A stretch of 64,000 nucleotides of DNA from Flavobacterium lindanitolerans (GTDB lineage Bacteria > Bacteroidota > Bacteroidia > Flavobacteriales > Flavobacteriaceae), in contig NZ_PJND01000007.1 in assembly GCF_002846575.1 (NCBI RefSeq), forward strand, positions 1,488,001-1,552,000, given 5' to 3'. Below are positions 8,803 to 18,100 of the stretch, in pieces; positions within the stretch are counted from its first letter, which is position 1; each line of letters opens with the position of its first letter. The notes below the pieces were generated by a model, which was not told the origin of the DNA, ran no database searches, and saw nothing but the letters and a program-made list of their open reading frames with translations. A program made the translations under genes and the position numbers.

Positions 8803-10578
8803 ATGACATTATCTCAAATTCTTACACCGCAAATTGAAAAAGCCATTTCGGCTTTGTTTGGAGTTACTATTGACAAAATAGAATTTCAGGCAACTCGGAG
8901 AGAATTCGAAGGTGATATCACTATGGTGATTTTTCCGCTGCTCAAGCTGGTGAAAAGCAATCCGGTTGAACTTGGAAATAAAATAGGAACCTATCTGGTT
9001 GAAAATGTTGCTGAGGTTGAAAAATTCAATGTGGTTTCCGGATTTTTGAATATTGTGATTTCGGATAGCTATTATCTTGATTTTTTTGCAAAAACCAGAA
9101 CCGAAAAGAACTTTGGTTTTGTAACCCCAAAAGAAAACGAAAAAGCCATTTTAGTGGAATACTCGTCTCCAAATACAAACAAGCCTTTGCATTTGGGTCA
9201 CGTTCGTAACAATCTTTTAGGCTATTCTGTAGCCGAAATCATTAAGGCTTCGGGTAAAAAAGTGTACAAAACGCAAATTATCAACGACAGGGGTATCCAC
9301 ATCTGCAAATCAATGCTGGCCTGGGAGAAATTTGGGAACAATGAAACTCCGGAAACATCAGGCATGAAAGGCGATAAACTGGTTGGGAAATATTATGTGG
9401 AGTTTGACAAGGCCTATAAAGACCAGATTAACGCATTGATGCAGCAAGGAAAATCAGAAGAAGAAGCAAAAAAACAGGCGCCTATTATTTTGGAAGCCCA
9501 GGAAATGCTTCAAAAATGGGAGGCAGGCGATGAACAGGTAATGAATCTTTGGAGAATGATGAACCAATGGGTTTATGCCGGTTTTGCCGAAACCTATACC
9601 AACCTGGGTGTCGATTTTGATTCTTATTATTACGAAAGCAATACCTATTTATTAGGAAAAGATATTATTGAACACGGACTCGAAAAAGGTGTTTTTTATA
9701 AAAAGCCTGACGGTTCGGTTTGGATTGATTTGACTGAAGACGGTCTGGATGAAAAATTAGTGCTTCGTTCTGACGGAACTTCAGTTTATATGACACAGGA
9801 TATCGGAACTGCCGTTCAGCGTTCCAAAGATTTTCCGGATGTAGGAGGAATGGTCTATACGGTAGGGAACGAACAGGACTATCACTTCAAGGTGTTGTTT
9901 CTGATTTTGAAAAAACTGGGATACGACTGGGCTCAGCATCTTTTCCATTTGTCTTACGGGATGGTAGATTTGCCTTCGGGAAAAATGAAAAGCCGTGAAG
10001 GAACTGTTGTTGATGCAGATGATTTAATGGAGGATATGGCTGAAACGGCCAAAACGATTTCGGAAGAATTAGGCAAATTGGACCATTACTCTGAAGAAGA
10101 AAAGGCGAAATTGTACAAGACTATCGGATTGGGTGCCTTGAAATACTATATATTAAAAGTTGACCCGAAAAAACGTATACTCTTCAATCCTGAAGAATCT
10201 GTCGATTTCGCAGGAAACACAGGTCCGTTTATTCAGTATACCTATGCAAGAATCCAGTCCATCATCAGAAAAGCAGATTTTGACTATTCAGAAAACGTTT
10301 CGGTCGTACTGCACGAAAAAGAAAAAGAATTGCTGAAGCAAATGGAAGCTTTTCCGGAAGTAATTCAGAATGCGGCTCAAAATTACAGCCCGGCACTAAT
10401 TGCAAATTATACGTATGAGCTGGTTCGTGAATACAACTCGTTCTATCAGGCCGTGCCTATTTTGGGTTCTGAAAATAAAACAGAGAAGATTTTCCGCGTC
10501 CAGTTGTCAAAAAAAGTAGCCGATATTATTGCTTCGGCATTTAGCCTTTTGGGAATTGATGTTCCTGAAAGAATGTAA
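8803..10578 (+). CDS. argS: Arginine--tRNA ligase
   Basis: This is the class I aminoacyl-tRNA synthetase that charges tRNA-Arg in the cytoplasm. The 591 residues match the family length. An N-terminal Add-1-type tRNA-recognition domain comes first. The Rossmann catalytic core follows, with SSPNTNKPLHLGH as the HIGH signature and GKMKSREG in the KMSKS position, plus QYTYARIQSI at the start of the C-terminal anticodon-binding helical domain. It has its own promoter, 255 bp from the divergent surface-protein gene. The acyl-transfer cassette starts 22 nt after its stop and may be partly co-transcribed. Identification is secure. Confidence 0.98.
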   Translation: MTLSQILTPQIEKAISALFGVTIDKIEFQATRREFEGDITMVIFPLLKLVKSNPVELGNKIGTYLVENVAEVEKFNVVSGFLNIVISDSYYLDFFAKTRTEKNFGFVTPKENEKAILVEYSSPNTNKPLHLGHVRNNLLGYSVAEIIKASGKKVYKTQIINDRGIHICKSMLAWEKFGNNETPETSGMKGDKLVGKYYVEFDKAYKDQINALMQQGKSEEEAKKQAPIILEAQEMLQKWEAGDEQVMNLWRMMNQWVYAGFAETYTNLGVDFDSYYYESNTYLLGKDIIEHGLEKGVFYKKPDGSVWIDLTEDGLDEKLVLRSDGTSVYMTQDIGTAVQRSKDFPDVGGMVYTVGNEQDYHFKVLFLILKKLGYDWAQHLFHLSYGMVDLPSGKMKSREGTVVDADDLMEDMAETAKTISEELGKLDHYSEEEKAKLYKTIGLGALKYYILKVDPKKRILFNPEESVDFAGNTGPFIQYTYARIQSIIRKADFDYSENVSVVLHEKEKELLKQMEAFPEVIQNAAQNYSPALIANYTYELVREYNSFYQAVPILGSENKTEKIFRVQLSKKVADIIASAFSLLGIDVPERM

Positions 10579-10600
10579 CGCATAAATCATAATCAATTAA

Positions 10601-12049
10601 GTGAAAACGAAATCTTATTTCTTTCAATCATTTGCAATTGTGCTTCTGGCAACTGTCGCATTTATTGGGTTTAAACAGTTTCTGCCTAAGAAAATTTTTT
10701 CTGAAAGTGCTCCTAATTCAAAGAACGTACTGATTGACAGTATGCTTCTGGATGCGGTTGCAAAAGATGTCAAGGCAACAACAAAGGATACATTGGTAAA
10801 TAAAAAGATTGTCTTTGACCCGACCTTTGGAGTTACTTTTCCTGCAGAAAAATTTGAAGAATATAAAGGTTACCAATACCTGATTTCTTTTTATGAAAAG
10901 CTTTATCAGCTGGAAACAAATCCGGAGTCTGAAAATGTAAGGATTGCCTATTTTGGTGATTCCATGACAGATGGCGACATGATTGTTCAGGATTTGAGAG
11001 CCGACTATCAGGCAAAATTTGGAGGACAGGGCGTTGGTTTTGTTTCCATAACTTCTGAATCGGCAGCTTCAAGAGGTTCTATCACGCACCAATATTCCGG
11101 AAACTGGAAAACCCAGTCCTATTTGAATGTCAAAAAACCGAGAAGTCCGTTTGGAGTGAACGGTCATGTGTTTTTTGCCAACGACACGGCTCATATCGAA
11201 TGGGTACGCTTCAAGGCTAATACGACAAGATTTGCAACCATGCTTGACAATCCAACGCTTTTCTATGGCAAATCGTCTAATCTTAACGGAAAAGTCAACG
11301 TAATTATTGGAAAAGATACCATTGTAAAAAGCCTGACGCCAAATAATCTGGTGAATACCCTAAAGGTTTCTTCCAACAGCATAAAAGGATTTAAGGCCGA
11401 TTTTATAAAGGCCGATTCTATTCCAATCTTCGGTTTCAATTTTGATGACGGAAAAGGTGTGCATGTCGATAACTTCTCGCAGAGAGGTAATTCCGGATTG
11501 CCTATTTCAACATTTAATCCGGCGGTAATGCAGGCATTTAACAACAAGTTGGGTTATGACCTGATTGTATTGCACTATGGAACAAACGTATTGAACTACG
11601 GAACGAAAGATTATACCTGGTATGACAGAAGCATGACCAAAACCGTGAATCACCTGAAAGAATGCTTTCCGGGAGTTGCCATACTGATTGTTTCGACAGC
11701 AGATAAGGGAACAAAATACGACCTGGAAATGAAAACCGATTCGGCTGTGGTTCCGTTGACTGTTGCCCAAAAGAGATATGCTTTGAAAACCCAATCCGGA
11801 TTTGTGAACCTGTATACCTTAATGGGTGGTGACGGTTCCATGGTAAAATGGGTAGAAGAAGAACCGGTAAAGGCAAATAAGGATTATACCCACTTCAATC
11901 ACAGAGGAGCTAAAAAGATTGCAGGATTGTTGTACGAACAGCTGAATCAGGGATATGAAAAGTACAAGGCTTTAAGACAAAAGAGAAAGCCGGCGGCAAA
12001 AAAATCTCCGGATTCAACAGGAATTAAAAAGGACAGCGTCAATGCATAA
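10601..12049 (+). CDS. SGNH/GDSL-type hydrolase, first gene of an O-acyl transfer cassette (GTG start)
   Basis: The 482-residue protein has an N-terminal signal-anchor (about residues 7-24), so its catalytic part should be periplasmic. SGNH blocks are visible: GDS with Ser121, GTN with Asn329, and D428-x-x-H431 in DYTHFN. The start is GTG at 10601, 22 nt after argS; it is the only start giving the hydrophobic N-terminus. The C-terminus is Lys-rich. It overlaps the next gene by 8 nt. SGNH proteins paired with MBOAT proteins typically move acetyl groups onto or off extracytoplasmic polysaccharide or peptidoglycan (compare PatB, AlgX/AlgJ). Its block I region resembles that of the next gene, so the two look like paralogues. 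The acceptor is unknown. Confidence 0.82.
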   Translation: MKTKSYFFQSFAIVLLATVAFIGFKQFLPKKIFSESAPNSKNVLIDSMLLDAVAKDVKATTKDTLVNKKIVFDPTFGVTFPAEKFEEYKGYQYLISFYEKLYQLETNPESENVRIAYFGDSMTDGDMIVQDLRADYQAKFGGQGVGFVSITSESAASRGSITHQYSGNWKTQSYLNVKKPRSPFGVNGHVFFANDTAHIEWVRFKANTTRFATMLDNPTLFYGKSSNLNGKVNVIIGKDTIVKSLTPNNLVNTLKVSSNSIKGFKADFIKADSIPIFGFNFDDGKGVHVDNFSQRGNSGLPISTFNPAVMQAFNNKLGYDLIVLHYGTNVLNYGTKDYTWYDRSMTKTVNHLKECFPGVAILIVSTADKGTKYDLEMKTDSAVVPLTVAQKRYALKTQSGFVNLYTLMGGDGSMVKWVEEEPVKANKDYTHFNHRGAKKIAGLLYEQLNQGYEKYKALRQKRKPAAKKSPDSTGIKKDSVNA

Positions 12050-13475
12050 GCTAAAATTATTTTTAAGCCTGTGGTTTTTATTGGCTGTGGTTGGTATGCG
12101 TGCGCAGGTAACAGATTCTATATTTGTAGAAATCGATACGGTTGCAGCAATTGATACGACAGAAGCTATCATTATTCCCGACAATCATTTTCACAATACC
12201 AAGGCATTGAAGCCATTTTTTGAAAAGCTAATCCTTAATCAGCAGCAAAAAACAGGAAAAATCAATATTGTTCATATCGGTGATTCCCATATACAGGCCG
12301 ATTTGATGACGAATGTTATCCGGAAAAAACTGCAGAGCGAATTTGGAAACGGCGGGAGAGGATTTATTTTTCCGTACAGTCTGGCCAAAACAAACGGGTC
12401 TTATAACGAAAGATTTTCATCAAACAGAACATGGGAAAGCTATCGGAATATTTATCCCGCAATAGGACATCCTGTTGGTTTGAGCGGAATCGGACTTTGG
12501 ACTAAGGCAAAGGATTTTGCCATTGAAATCAATGTAAAGGACAGTTCCTACGGTTTCAATACTATTAAGATAATTACTCCTAAAAATAAAGATATGTTTG
12601 ATGTTGCTACGGCATCAAAAACAATCGTAATGGAATCGAGCGTTCCTAAAAAGATTACGCATAAGATTAAAAAAGGGGAAGCAGTTTCTATTATTGCTGA
12701 AAAATATGGTATTTCGGTTGCCCAATTAAAAAAAGCAAATAATCTAAAGTCGAATAATATCCGCGCAGGAAAAACGCTCAGGATTCCTACCAATGAAATG
12801 CAGCAAAAATCCATTTCAAGGTCGGAATTTATTCCTTTGGATATACAGTCCAATCAGTTAACGCATTATTATACAAGTGACACTCCTTTAAGCAAGATTT
12901 ATCTTATTCCTGAACCTCAGGCTTCAGAATTTGCATTGAACGGACTGGTGTTGGAAAATAATAATCCGGGTGTTATTTATAGCAGTATTGGAGTTAACGG
13001 AGCAAAATTCTCAGATTACAACAAATATCCGCTGTTTTTCGAACAACTGAAAGCATTGCAGCCGGACATGATTGTCCTTTCCTTAGGAACAAATGAAACT
13101 TTCGATAAAACCGTTTCTTCAGAATATATGGTACAGCTCAACCTGTTTCTGGAGAATTTAAAGGCTCAAAATATAAACGCTTCCGTATTGGTGTCGACAC
13201 CACCGCCTTCCTTGTTTAAAAGGAAATTTCCAAATACATTTGCAGCCGATTATTCAGAAAATATACTGAAATCGGCAGAAGAAAAAGGCTTTGCGGTTTG
13301 GGATTTGTATTCCCAGTTTGGGGGCTTGTATGGAGTGGAGCGTAATGCGGCAAGAGGACTCATGTCGGGAGACAGAGTTCACTATTCCAAAGCAGGTTAT
13401 GAAAAACAAGGAAATCTTTTGTCGGAAGCATTTCTAAAAGCATACTATAATTTTAAATCAGGTACAGAGAATTAA
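12042..13475 (+). CDS. SGNH/GDSL-type hydrolase with a LysM domain inserted inside the catalytic fold
   Basis: The 477-residue exported protein has a signal peptide (residues 1-22, GMRAQ). SGNH block I is GDS with Ser82, block III is GTN with Asn351, and the catalytic dyad is D444-x-x-H447 (DRVHYS). Between blocks I and III, at about residues 205-249, lies a full LysM domain (THKIKKGEAVSIIAEKYGIS...LKKANNL...GKTLRIP). LysM binds N-acetylglucosamine-containing glycans such as peptidoglycan, so the enzyme probably acts on or is held at the cell wall. It overlaps the upstream SGNH gene by 8 nt, and its stop overlaps the ATG of the MBOAT gene, so translation is likely coupled. An O-acetyltransferase or esterase role for peptidoglycan is inferred from domains and context. 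Confidence 0.85.
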   Translation: MHKLKLFLSLWFLLAVVGMRAQVTDSIFVEIDTVAAIDTTEAIIIPDNHFHNTKALKPFFEKLILNQQQKTGKINIVHIGDSHIQADLMTNVIRKKLQSEFGNGGRGFIFPYSLAKTNGSYNERFSSNRTWESYRNIYPAIGHPVGLSGIGLWTKAKDFAIEINVKDSSYGFNTIKIITPKNKDMFDVATASKTIVMESSVPKKITHKIKKGEAVSIIAEKYGISVAQLKKANNLKSNNIRAGKTLRIPTNEMQQKSISRSEFIPLDIQSNQLTHYYTSDTPLSKIYLIPEPQASEFALNGLVLENNNPGVIYSSIGVNGAKFSDYNKYPLFFEQLKALQPDMIVLSLGTNETFDKTVSSEYMVQLNLFLENLKAQNINASVLVSTPPPSLFKRKFPNTFAADYSENILKSAEEKGFAVWDLYSQFGGLYGVERNAARGLMSGDRVHYSKAGYEKQGNLLSEAFLKAYYNFKSGTEN

Positions 13476-15163
13476 TGACGATCAACAGCATAAATGACTG
13501 GTTTATTCAAACCTTTGGAGCAATCACTTTAGAGCAGGTGAAAGGCTGGTTTATATACAATCCGAAAGAGCCTTTGCTTTTTAATACGGGATTGTTTTTA
13601 GGAATGTTCCTGATTTTTTATCTGGTTTATGCCTTTCTGCGTAAGACCTTTTATTTAAGATTGGTATATGTCATCCTGTTTTCGCTTTTCTTTTATTACA
13701 AGTCAAGCGGGATTTATTTTCTTTTGCTGATTCTGTCCTCCGTTGTCGATTATAATCTCAGCGGCGTCATTTATCGGGAGAACAGGGAAGGCTGGCGTAA
13801 ATTCTATATCTGGCTCAGCGTCATCCTGAACTTAGGACTTTTAGGTTATTTTAAATATACCAATTTCCTGATAGGCACTTACAATGATATGTTTAATGGC
13901 CATTTCGCATTCCATGACATACTGTTGCCTGTTGGTATTTCATTCTATACTTTCCAATCGATAAGTTATATTATTGAGATTTACAGAAAGGAAATTGTTC
14001 CTACCAATAATTATGTTGAATACCTGTTCTTTGTGTCGTTTTTCCCGCAATTGGTCGCGGGTCCAATTGTCCGAGCCAAAGATTTCTTACCGCAGATTTA
14101 CCAAAAACTGAATCTTACCAAAGAAGATGTCAATGCGGCCTTATTTCTTTTGATTGGAGGACTTATTAAAAAAACGGTCATTTCGGATTATATCTCCGTC
14201 AACTTTGTCGACCGCGTTTTTGACGCACCAACCAGCTATACGGCGTTTGAAAACCTGATGGCTTCCTATGGCTATGCGATTCAGATTTACTGTGATTTTT
14301 CCGGATATTCAGATATGGCGATTGGTGTAGCATTGTTACTTGGATTCAAATTACCTACGAACTTCAGGACTCCGTATAAATCAGCTTCCATAACTGAATT
14401 CTGGAGAAGATGGCATATTTCGCTTTCTACCTGGCTAAAAGATTTTCTATACATATCGATTGGCGGAAACCGTAATGGTTCTTTTGCGGGATTCCTTTTT
14501 CCGGCACTGTTTTTCTTCGGATTGGTGGTTTGGGGTATCAGCTATTCTACAATCAGCCATATTCCGCTGATTATTGCCGTTTCATCCCTGGTACTTTTCA
14601 GCCTTACCTTTATCCTTTCAAAAGACAGGGAAAGAACTATGTTTACCAATGTCAACCTGCTCACTACAATGCTGTTAGGGGGATTATGGCATGGAGCCAG
14701 TTTGCGTTTTATTATTTGGGGCGCCTTGCACGGAATTGCTTTGGCAGTACACAAAATCTTTTTGGAATTCTTCCCGTCCAAAAAAGATGGTGAAAAGAAT
14801 GCTTTCAGCTATATCTGGAGATTTTTCTCTGTTTTGCTAACGTTTCATTTTGTGGTTTTCTGTTGGCTGTTTTTCAGAGCGAAAGACTTTGACACGGCCT
14901 TACAGGTAATCAATAATATTGGGCAGCTTACTTTTGACCCAAAACAATGGCAGATTATCATTCAGGGCTATAAAAATGTATTTCTTTTGATGCTGATAGG
15001 TTATGTCTGGCATTTCCTTCCGGAAGGCATTACCAGAAACATGAAGCTGGCTTTTGACAAAACTCCGCTGGTTGGTAAAGCCTTGATATTAGGCTTCGTC
15101 TATTGGATAGTCTATGCTACTGCAACAGCAGGCCCGCAGCCTTTTATCTATTTCCAGTTTTAG
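13475..15163 (+). CDS. MBOAT family O-acyltransferase (AlgI/DltB/PatA-like)
   Basis: This polytopic inner-membrane protein of 562 residues belongs to the membrane-bound O-acyltransferase family. The family passes acyl groups, usually acetyl, from a cytoplasmic donor across the membrane. The invariant catalytic His is His406 in GGLWHGAS. A second conserved block, EFWRRWHISLSTWL, holds His314, followed by YISIGGNRNG. Many hydrophobic helices are evident. Its ATG overlaps the previous stop (TAATG), so it is the last gene of the cassette. Together with the two SGNH proteins it resembles peptidoglycan (PatA/PatB) or alginate (AlgI/J/X) O-acetylation systems. The acceptor polymer is not determined by the sequence. 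Confidence 0.93.
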   Translation: MTINSINDWFIQTFGAITLEQVKGWFIYNPKEPLLFNTGLFLGMFLIFYLVYAFLRKTFYLRLVYVILFSLFFYYKSSGIYFLLLILSSVVDYNLSGVIYRENREGWRKFYIWLSVILNLGLLGYFKYTNFLIGTYNDMFNGHFAFHDILLPVGISFYTFQSISYIIEIYRKEIVPTNNYVEYLFFVSFFPQLVAGPIVRAKDFLPQIYQKLNLTKEDVNAALFLLIGGLIKKTVISDYISVNFVDRVFDAPTSYTAFENLMASYGYAIQIYCDFSGYSDMAIGVALLLGFKLPTNFRTPYKSASITEFWRRWHISLSTWLKDFLYISIGGNRNGSFAGFLFPALFFFGLVVWGISYSTISHIPLIIAVSSLVLFSLTFILSKDRERTMFTNVNLLTTMLLGGLWHGASLRFIIWGALHGIALAVHKIFLEFFPSKKDGEKNAFSYIWRFFSVLLTFHFVVFCWLFFRAKDFDTALQVINNIGQLTFDPKQWQIIIQGYKNVFLLMLIGYVWHFLPEGITRNMKLAFDKTPLVGKALILGFVYWIVYATATAGPQPFIYFQF

Positions 15164-15264
15164 TGTTTTTTTATATTATTTTAAGATTTATTTGTAATAA
15201 ATAAACGGATAAATTCGTTATTATTGTTAATAGAATATTATTTTAACGATAAAAGCGACCAACT

Positions 15265-15723
15265 ATGAAAAAGAAGCTAATTTTTGGAGTATTTGCTATG
15301 GCATTGTTTTTTACAACAGCCTGTAGCTCGGATGATGACAGTAATTCATCGTCGACAAATGCAACAATTCAACAGGTTACCAATATTGCCCGTTCAGGTA
15401 GCTGGAGAATTACCAGTTATATAGATAGTGGGACTATTAAAACCGATAATTTTACAAACTATAATTTTACTTTTGGAGCGGGTGATATTCTCATAGCTAA
15501 CAATGGTACCAATAATTATCAGGGTGTATGGAGTGTAACACGTGACGATGATTCAGCAAATGACATCGACTTTAATATTTCCTTTACTGCACCGGCTACT
15601 TTTGCAGATTTAAGCGATGATTGGGATATTCTGGAAACAACCCCAACAAAAATCAGGCTTGTTGACGTGAGTGGCGGTGGTAGTGGAACGGATTACCTGA
15701 CTTTTGAAAAAAATGTAGAATAA
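15265..15723 (+). CDS. Small lipoprotein, lipocalin-like hypothetical
   Basis: The 152-residue product has a lipoprotein signal peptide with the lipid-attached Cys at residue 20 (FFTTAC). It is followed by SSDDDSN, an acidic stretch like the lipoprotein export signal that sends lipoproteins to the outer surface in this phylum. The mature part is beta-rich, with SGSWRIT near the start, YNFTF in the middle and LTFEK at the end. That pattern is seen in lipocalin-like Flavobacteriaceae proteins of unknown function. It is monocistronic and ends at a strong terminator. No specific function can be given. Confidence 0.75.
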   Translation: MKKKLIFGVFAMALFFTTACSSDDDSNSSSTNATIQQVTNIARSGSWRITSYIDSGTIKTDNFTNYNFTFGAGDILIANNGTNNYQGVWSVTRDDDSANDIDFNISFTAPATFADLSDDWDILETTPTKIRLVDVSGGGSGTDYLTFEKNVE

Positions 15724-15728
15724 CAAAA

Positions 15729-15757
15729 AGCCGGTCTTTTCAGACCGGCTTTTTTTG
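15729..15757. terminator. Bidirectional terminator between lipoprotein and TonB-receptor genes
   Basis: A 9-bp stem AGCCGGTCT/AGACCGGCT (15729-15737 and 15742-15750) has a TTTC loop, an A run before it and a T run after it. It ends the lipoprotein gene on plus and the convergent receptor gene on minus. Confidence 0.85.
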
Positions 15758-15760
15758 ACT

Positions 15761-18100
15761 TTAAAAATTAAATTTCAAAGCAATATTAGGTGTTCTTTCC
15801 AATGAATAGGTATTGACGCTTTCTATAGCATTATTATCATTCACTCTATAATAACGGCTAATCGTATTTTTTTTGTTCAATAGGTTAAGGACTGATATGC
15901 CCAATTCTAATTGGTTTTTTGAATTCCACTTCCAGCAATAAGCAGCAGAAAAATTTACCTGAAAATAATCGCTTAAGTTTTTATTGTTTGGGAAGTTATA
16001 ATAGATTTCAGGTTTTGCCGGATTACTCAAATCCAGGAGATTTGTTGCCGGAGTGGTTTCCGGTCTTCCGGAATGCCATTTAGTACCTAAAGCTACCTTA
16101 AGATTGTTCCAATCATAAATCACTGCCCAATTGATGTTGTGGATTATCTGGAAATTGTTGCTGAATTGAGAAGGTAGGAGTGTCCCGAAATTGTATTCGC
16201 TGCTGCTCAGGTTATAGCTAATCCAGGAATAAAATCGGTCAAAGTTTTTCTGTATCAGAAATTCGGAACCCAATACCGTATAATCGCCATTGAGTTTTAT
16301 AAATTCCAATTGATTCTGGAATGCCTGGCTTGGTGTTGTAATTCCAGTCACTTTTTTGTAGAAATTATCTAAAGAAATCAGCCAATCTGATGTGTTGTAG
16401 GTAAACCCGACAGAAGCCTGCCTGCTTTTTTGTATCGGGATAGAGCGGTCGTCAGCCAAAACCCAACGTCTTTTTTCAATACCAAGAAAGTCTTGCTGCT
16501 GGTCAATAACCTGTGAGGCGGTCTGGCTTTTCAGTTCGCCCAGAACTTCTATGCTTATTTCCTGTGTGAGTCTGTAATTGAATTGCAGGCGCGGTTCAAA
16601 AATATATTTTTCTAATTCTTCAATATAATTAAATCGGAAGCACGGCTTTATAAAAAGATGTCCGTCGAGATAATGCATTTCGGCTTCAGAAATTAAAGAA
16701 TGGGAACGTAAGACCTCTTTAATGCTTTTGGAAAATCCCGGATTATCAATGTTTTCGAAATTCCTGATTCCGGTTTCGTTGTATTGGTAGCCCGTATTTA
16801 AAACCATGTTTGGATTCAGGATGTGTCTGTTTTCCAATCGGAATCCCATATCGATAACCGTATTTTGCTGAACCAGCGTTTGGTTATTTTCTACGGCTTC
16901 ATTCTTTGAATTGAGATTGTAATAGGAAAGATAGCCGCTAATTTTACTGGAAATATTATCATTCCAGACTGTTTTTAGTGCTAACATACCTCCAAAATTT
17001 TGCTGACTCAAATCACTGTTCCGGGATTTTTGGATTCCTTCGGAAATCATGTTCTGGTCAAGGTCCAGTGAATTGTTGATTCCTATAAATGCGGCCGTGG
17101 CTTCAGACTTGGAGCCTATTTTTTGCTGGTATTGGGCGGTAAAATCATAAAAGTAAAATTTCTCGTCTGTGTGATAATCATAGATTTCATTGTTTTCAAT
17201 ATTGGTTACGATAGTATTTTGGAAAACGCGATTATATAAGTTCTGATAGGTTGGAGAATTGACCCAATCCGTAAAGGAACGCCTGCCGGAAATTTGAAAG
17301 CTGGAATTGTCGGAAATTTTTATATTAGAATTGAACTGTGCCGCAATGAGGTTAGTGCTGATGCTGGAAGCCGTATTTTCAATAGGTTCAGGAAAAGAAG
17401 ATATAGCAATAGTGCTGGAAACACTTTCTCCATAAAAGGCAGAAGTGCCATTCTTTGAAATGGTTATTTTTTGTGGAAGTGACGGATTAAAGGCAGAAAT
17501 CAATCCAAAAAAATGTCCGGTCTGGAACATCCGGATTCCATTCCATAAAAACAGGTTCTGGTCGTGGGTGCCACTCCTCACATTGATGTTGGAAACCGTT
17601 TCGTCAGCGCTGTAAATTCCTGGAACCTGTTGCATGGTCTGTAATACATCTGCTTCCGTCAGCCCTGGAAGTATCCCGAATTTTTTAGGTTTTATGACCA
17701 GATTTCCTTCTGCGGTTTTGGCAATGCCTTTGGTCAGGTATTTTTCAATAACCGTTTCTTCAAGGGGAATAGGAATACCTTTAACAGAGTCAATTATAGT
17801 AATTACCTGCTTTTGTGAAGTAATAACAATATAGCGATTGTTTATGTTTTCAAAAGTCAATGCCGTCCGGTTGCTTAAATAGTGCAGTTTTTCAGACAAG
17901 CTCAATTCAGGTGAAGGCGGTATGACCGAAATATATTTTACTTCTTCTTCAAGAAAATTAAACTGGATTTTATACTGTTTGGATAAGTTGGCAAGAATTT
18001 CTTTTAAGGGTACAACAGGGCTTTCTTCTTGAGCCAGCATCGATTGGCCCGCGAAAAATAACATCAAAAACAACAATAATCGCGAGATTATTTTCCTCAT
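15761..18100 (-). CDS. TonB-dependent receptor with N-terminal STN signalling domain
   Basis: The 779-residue outer-membrane receptor has a signal peptide (MRKIISRLLLFLMLFFAGQ... to LAQ). A secretin/TonB short N-terminal (STN) domain spans about residues 30-95 (LKEILANLSKQYKIQFNFLEEE). A plug follows (TEADVLQTMQQVPGI...NVRSGTHDQNLFLWNGI), then a 22-strand-type barrel ending in Phe (IALKFNF). STN domains of FecA-like transducers touch the periplasmic part of a FecR-type anti-sigma factor. The gene overlaps the anti-sigma stop by 4 nt (ATGA), so the three form one cell-surface signalling operon. No SusD-like lipoprotein or siderophore gene is adjacent, so the ligand is unknown. Confidence 0.9.
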   Translation of the reverse strand: MRKIISRLLLFLMLFFAGQSMLAQEESPVVPLKEILANLSKQYKIQFNFLEEEVKYISVIPPSPELSLSEKLHYLSNRTALTFENINNRYIVITSQKQVITIIDSVKGIPIPLEETVIEKYLTKGIAKTAEGNLVIKPKKFGILPGLTEADVLQTMQQVPGIYSADETVSNINVRSGTHDQNLFLWNGIRMFQTGHFFGLISAFNPSLPQKITISKNGTSAFYGESVSSTIAISSFPEPIENTASSISTNLIAAQFNSNIKISDNSSFQISGRRSFTDWVNSPTYQNLYNRVFQNTIVTNIENNEIYDYHTDEKFYFYDFTAQYQQKIGSKSEATAAFIGINNSLDLDQNMISEGIQKSRNSDLSQQNFGGMLALKTVWNDNISSKISGYLSYYNLNSKNEAVENNQTLVQQNTVIDMGFRLENRHILNPNMVLNTGYQYNETGIRNFENIDNPGFSKSIKEVLRSHSLISEAEMHYLDGHLFIKPCFRFNYIEELEKYIFEPRLQFNYRLTQEISIEVLGELKSQTASQVIDQQQDFLGIEKRRWVLADDRSIPIQKSRQASVGFTYNTSDWLISLDNFYKKVTGITTPSQAFQNQLEFIKLNGDYTVLGSEFLIQKNFDRFYSWISYNLSSSEYNFGTLLPSQFSNNFQIIHNINWAVIYDWNNLKVALGTKWHSGRPETTPATNLLDLSNPAKPEIYYNFPNNKNLSDYFQVNFSAAYCWKWNSKNQLELGISVLNLLNKKNTISRYYRVNDNNAIESVNTYSLERTPNIALKFNF

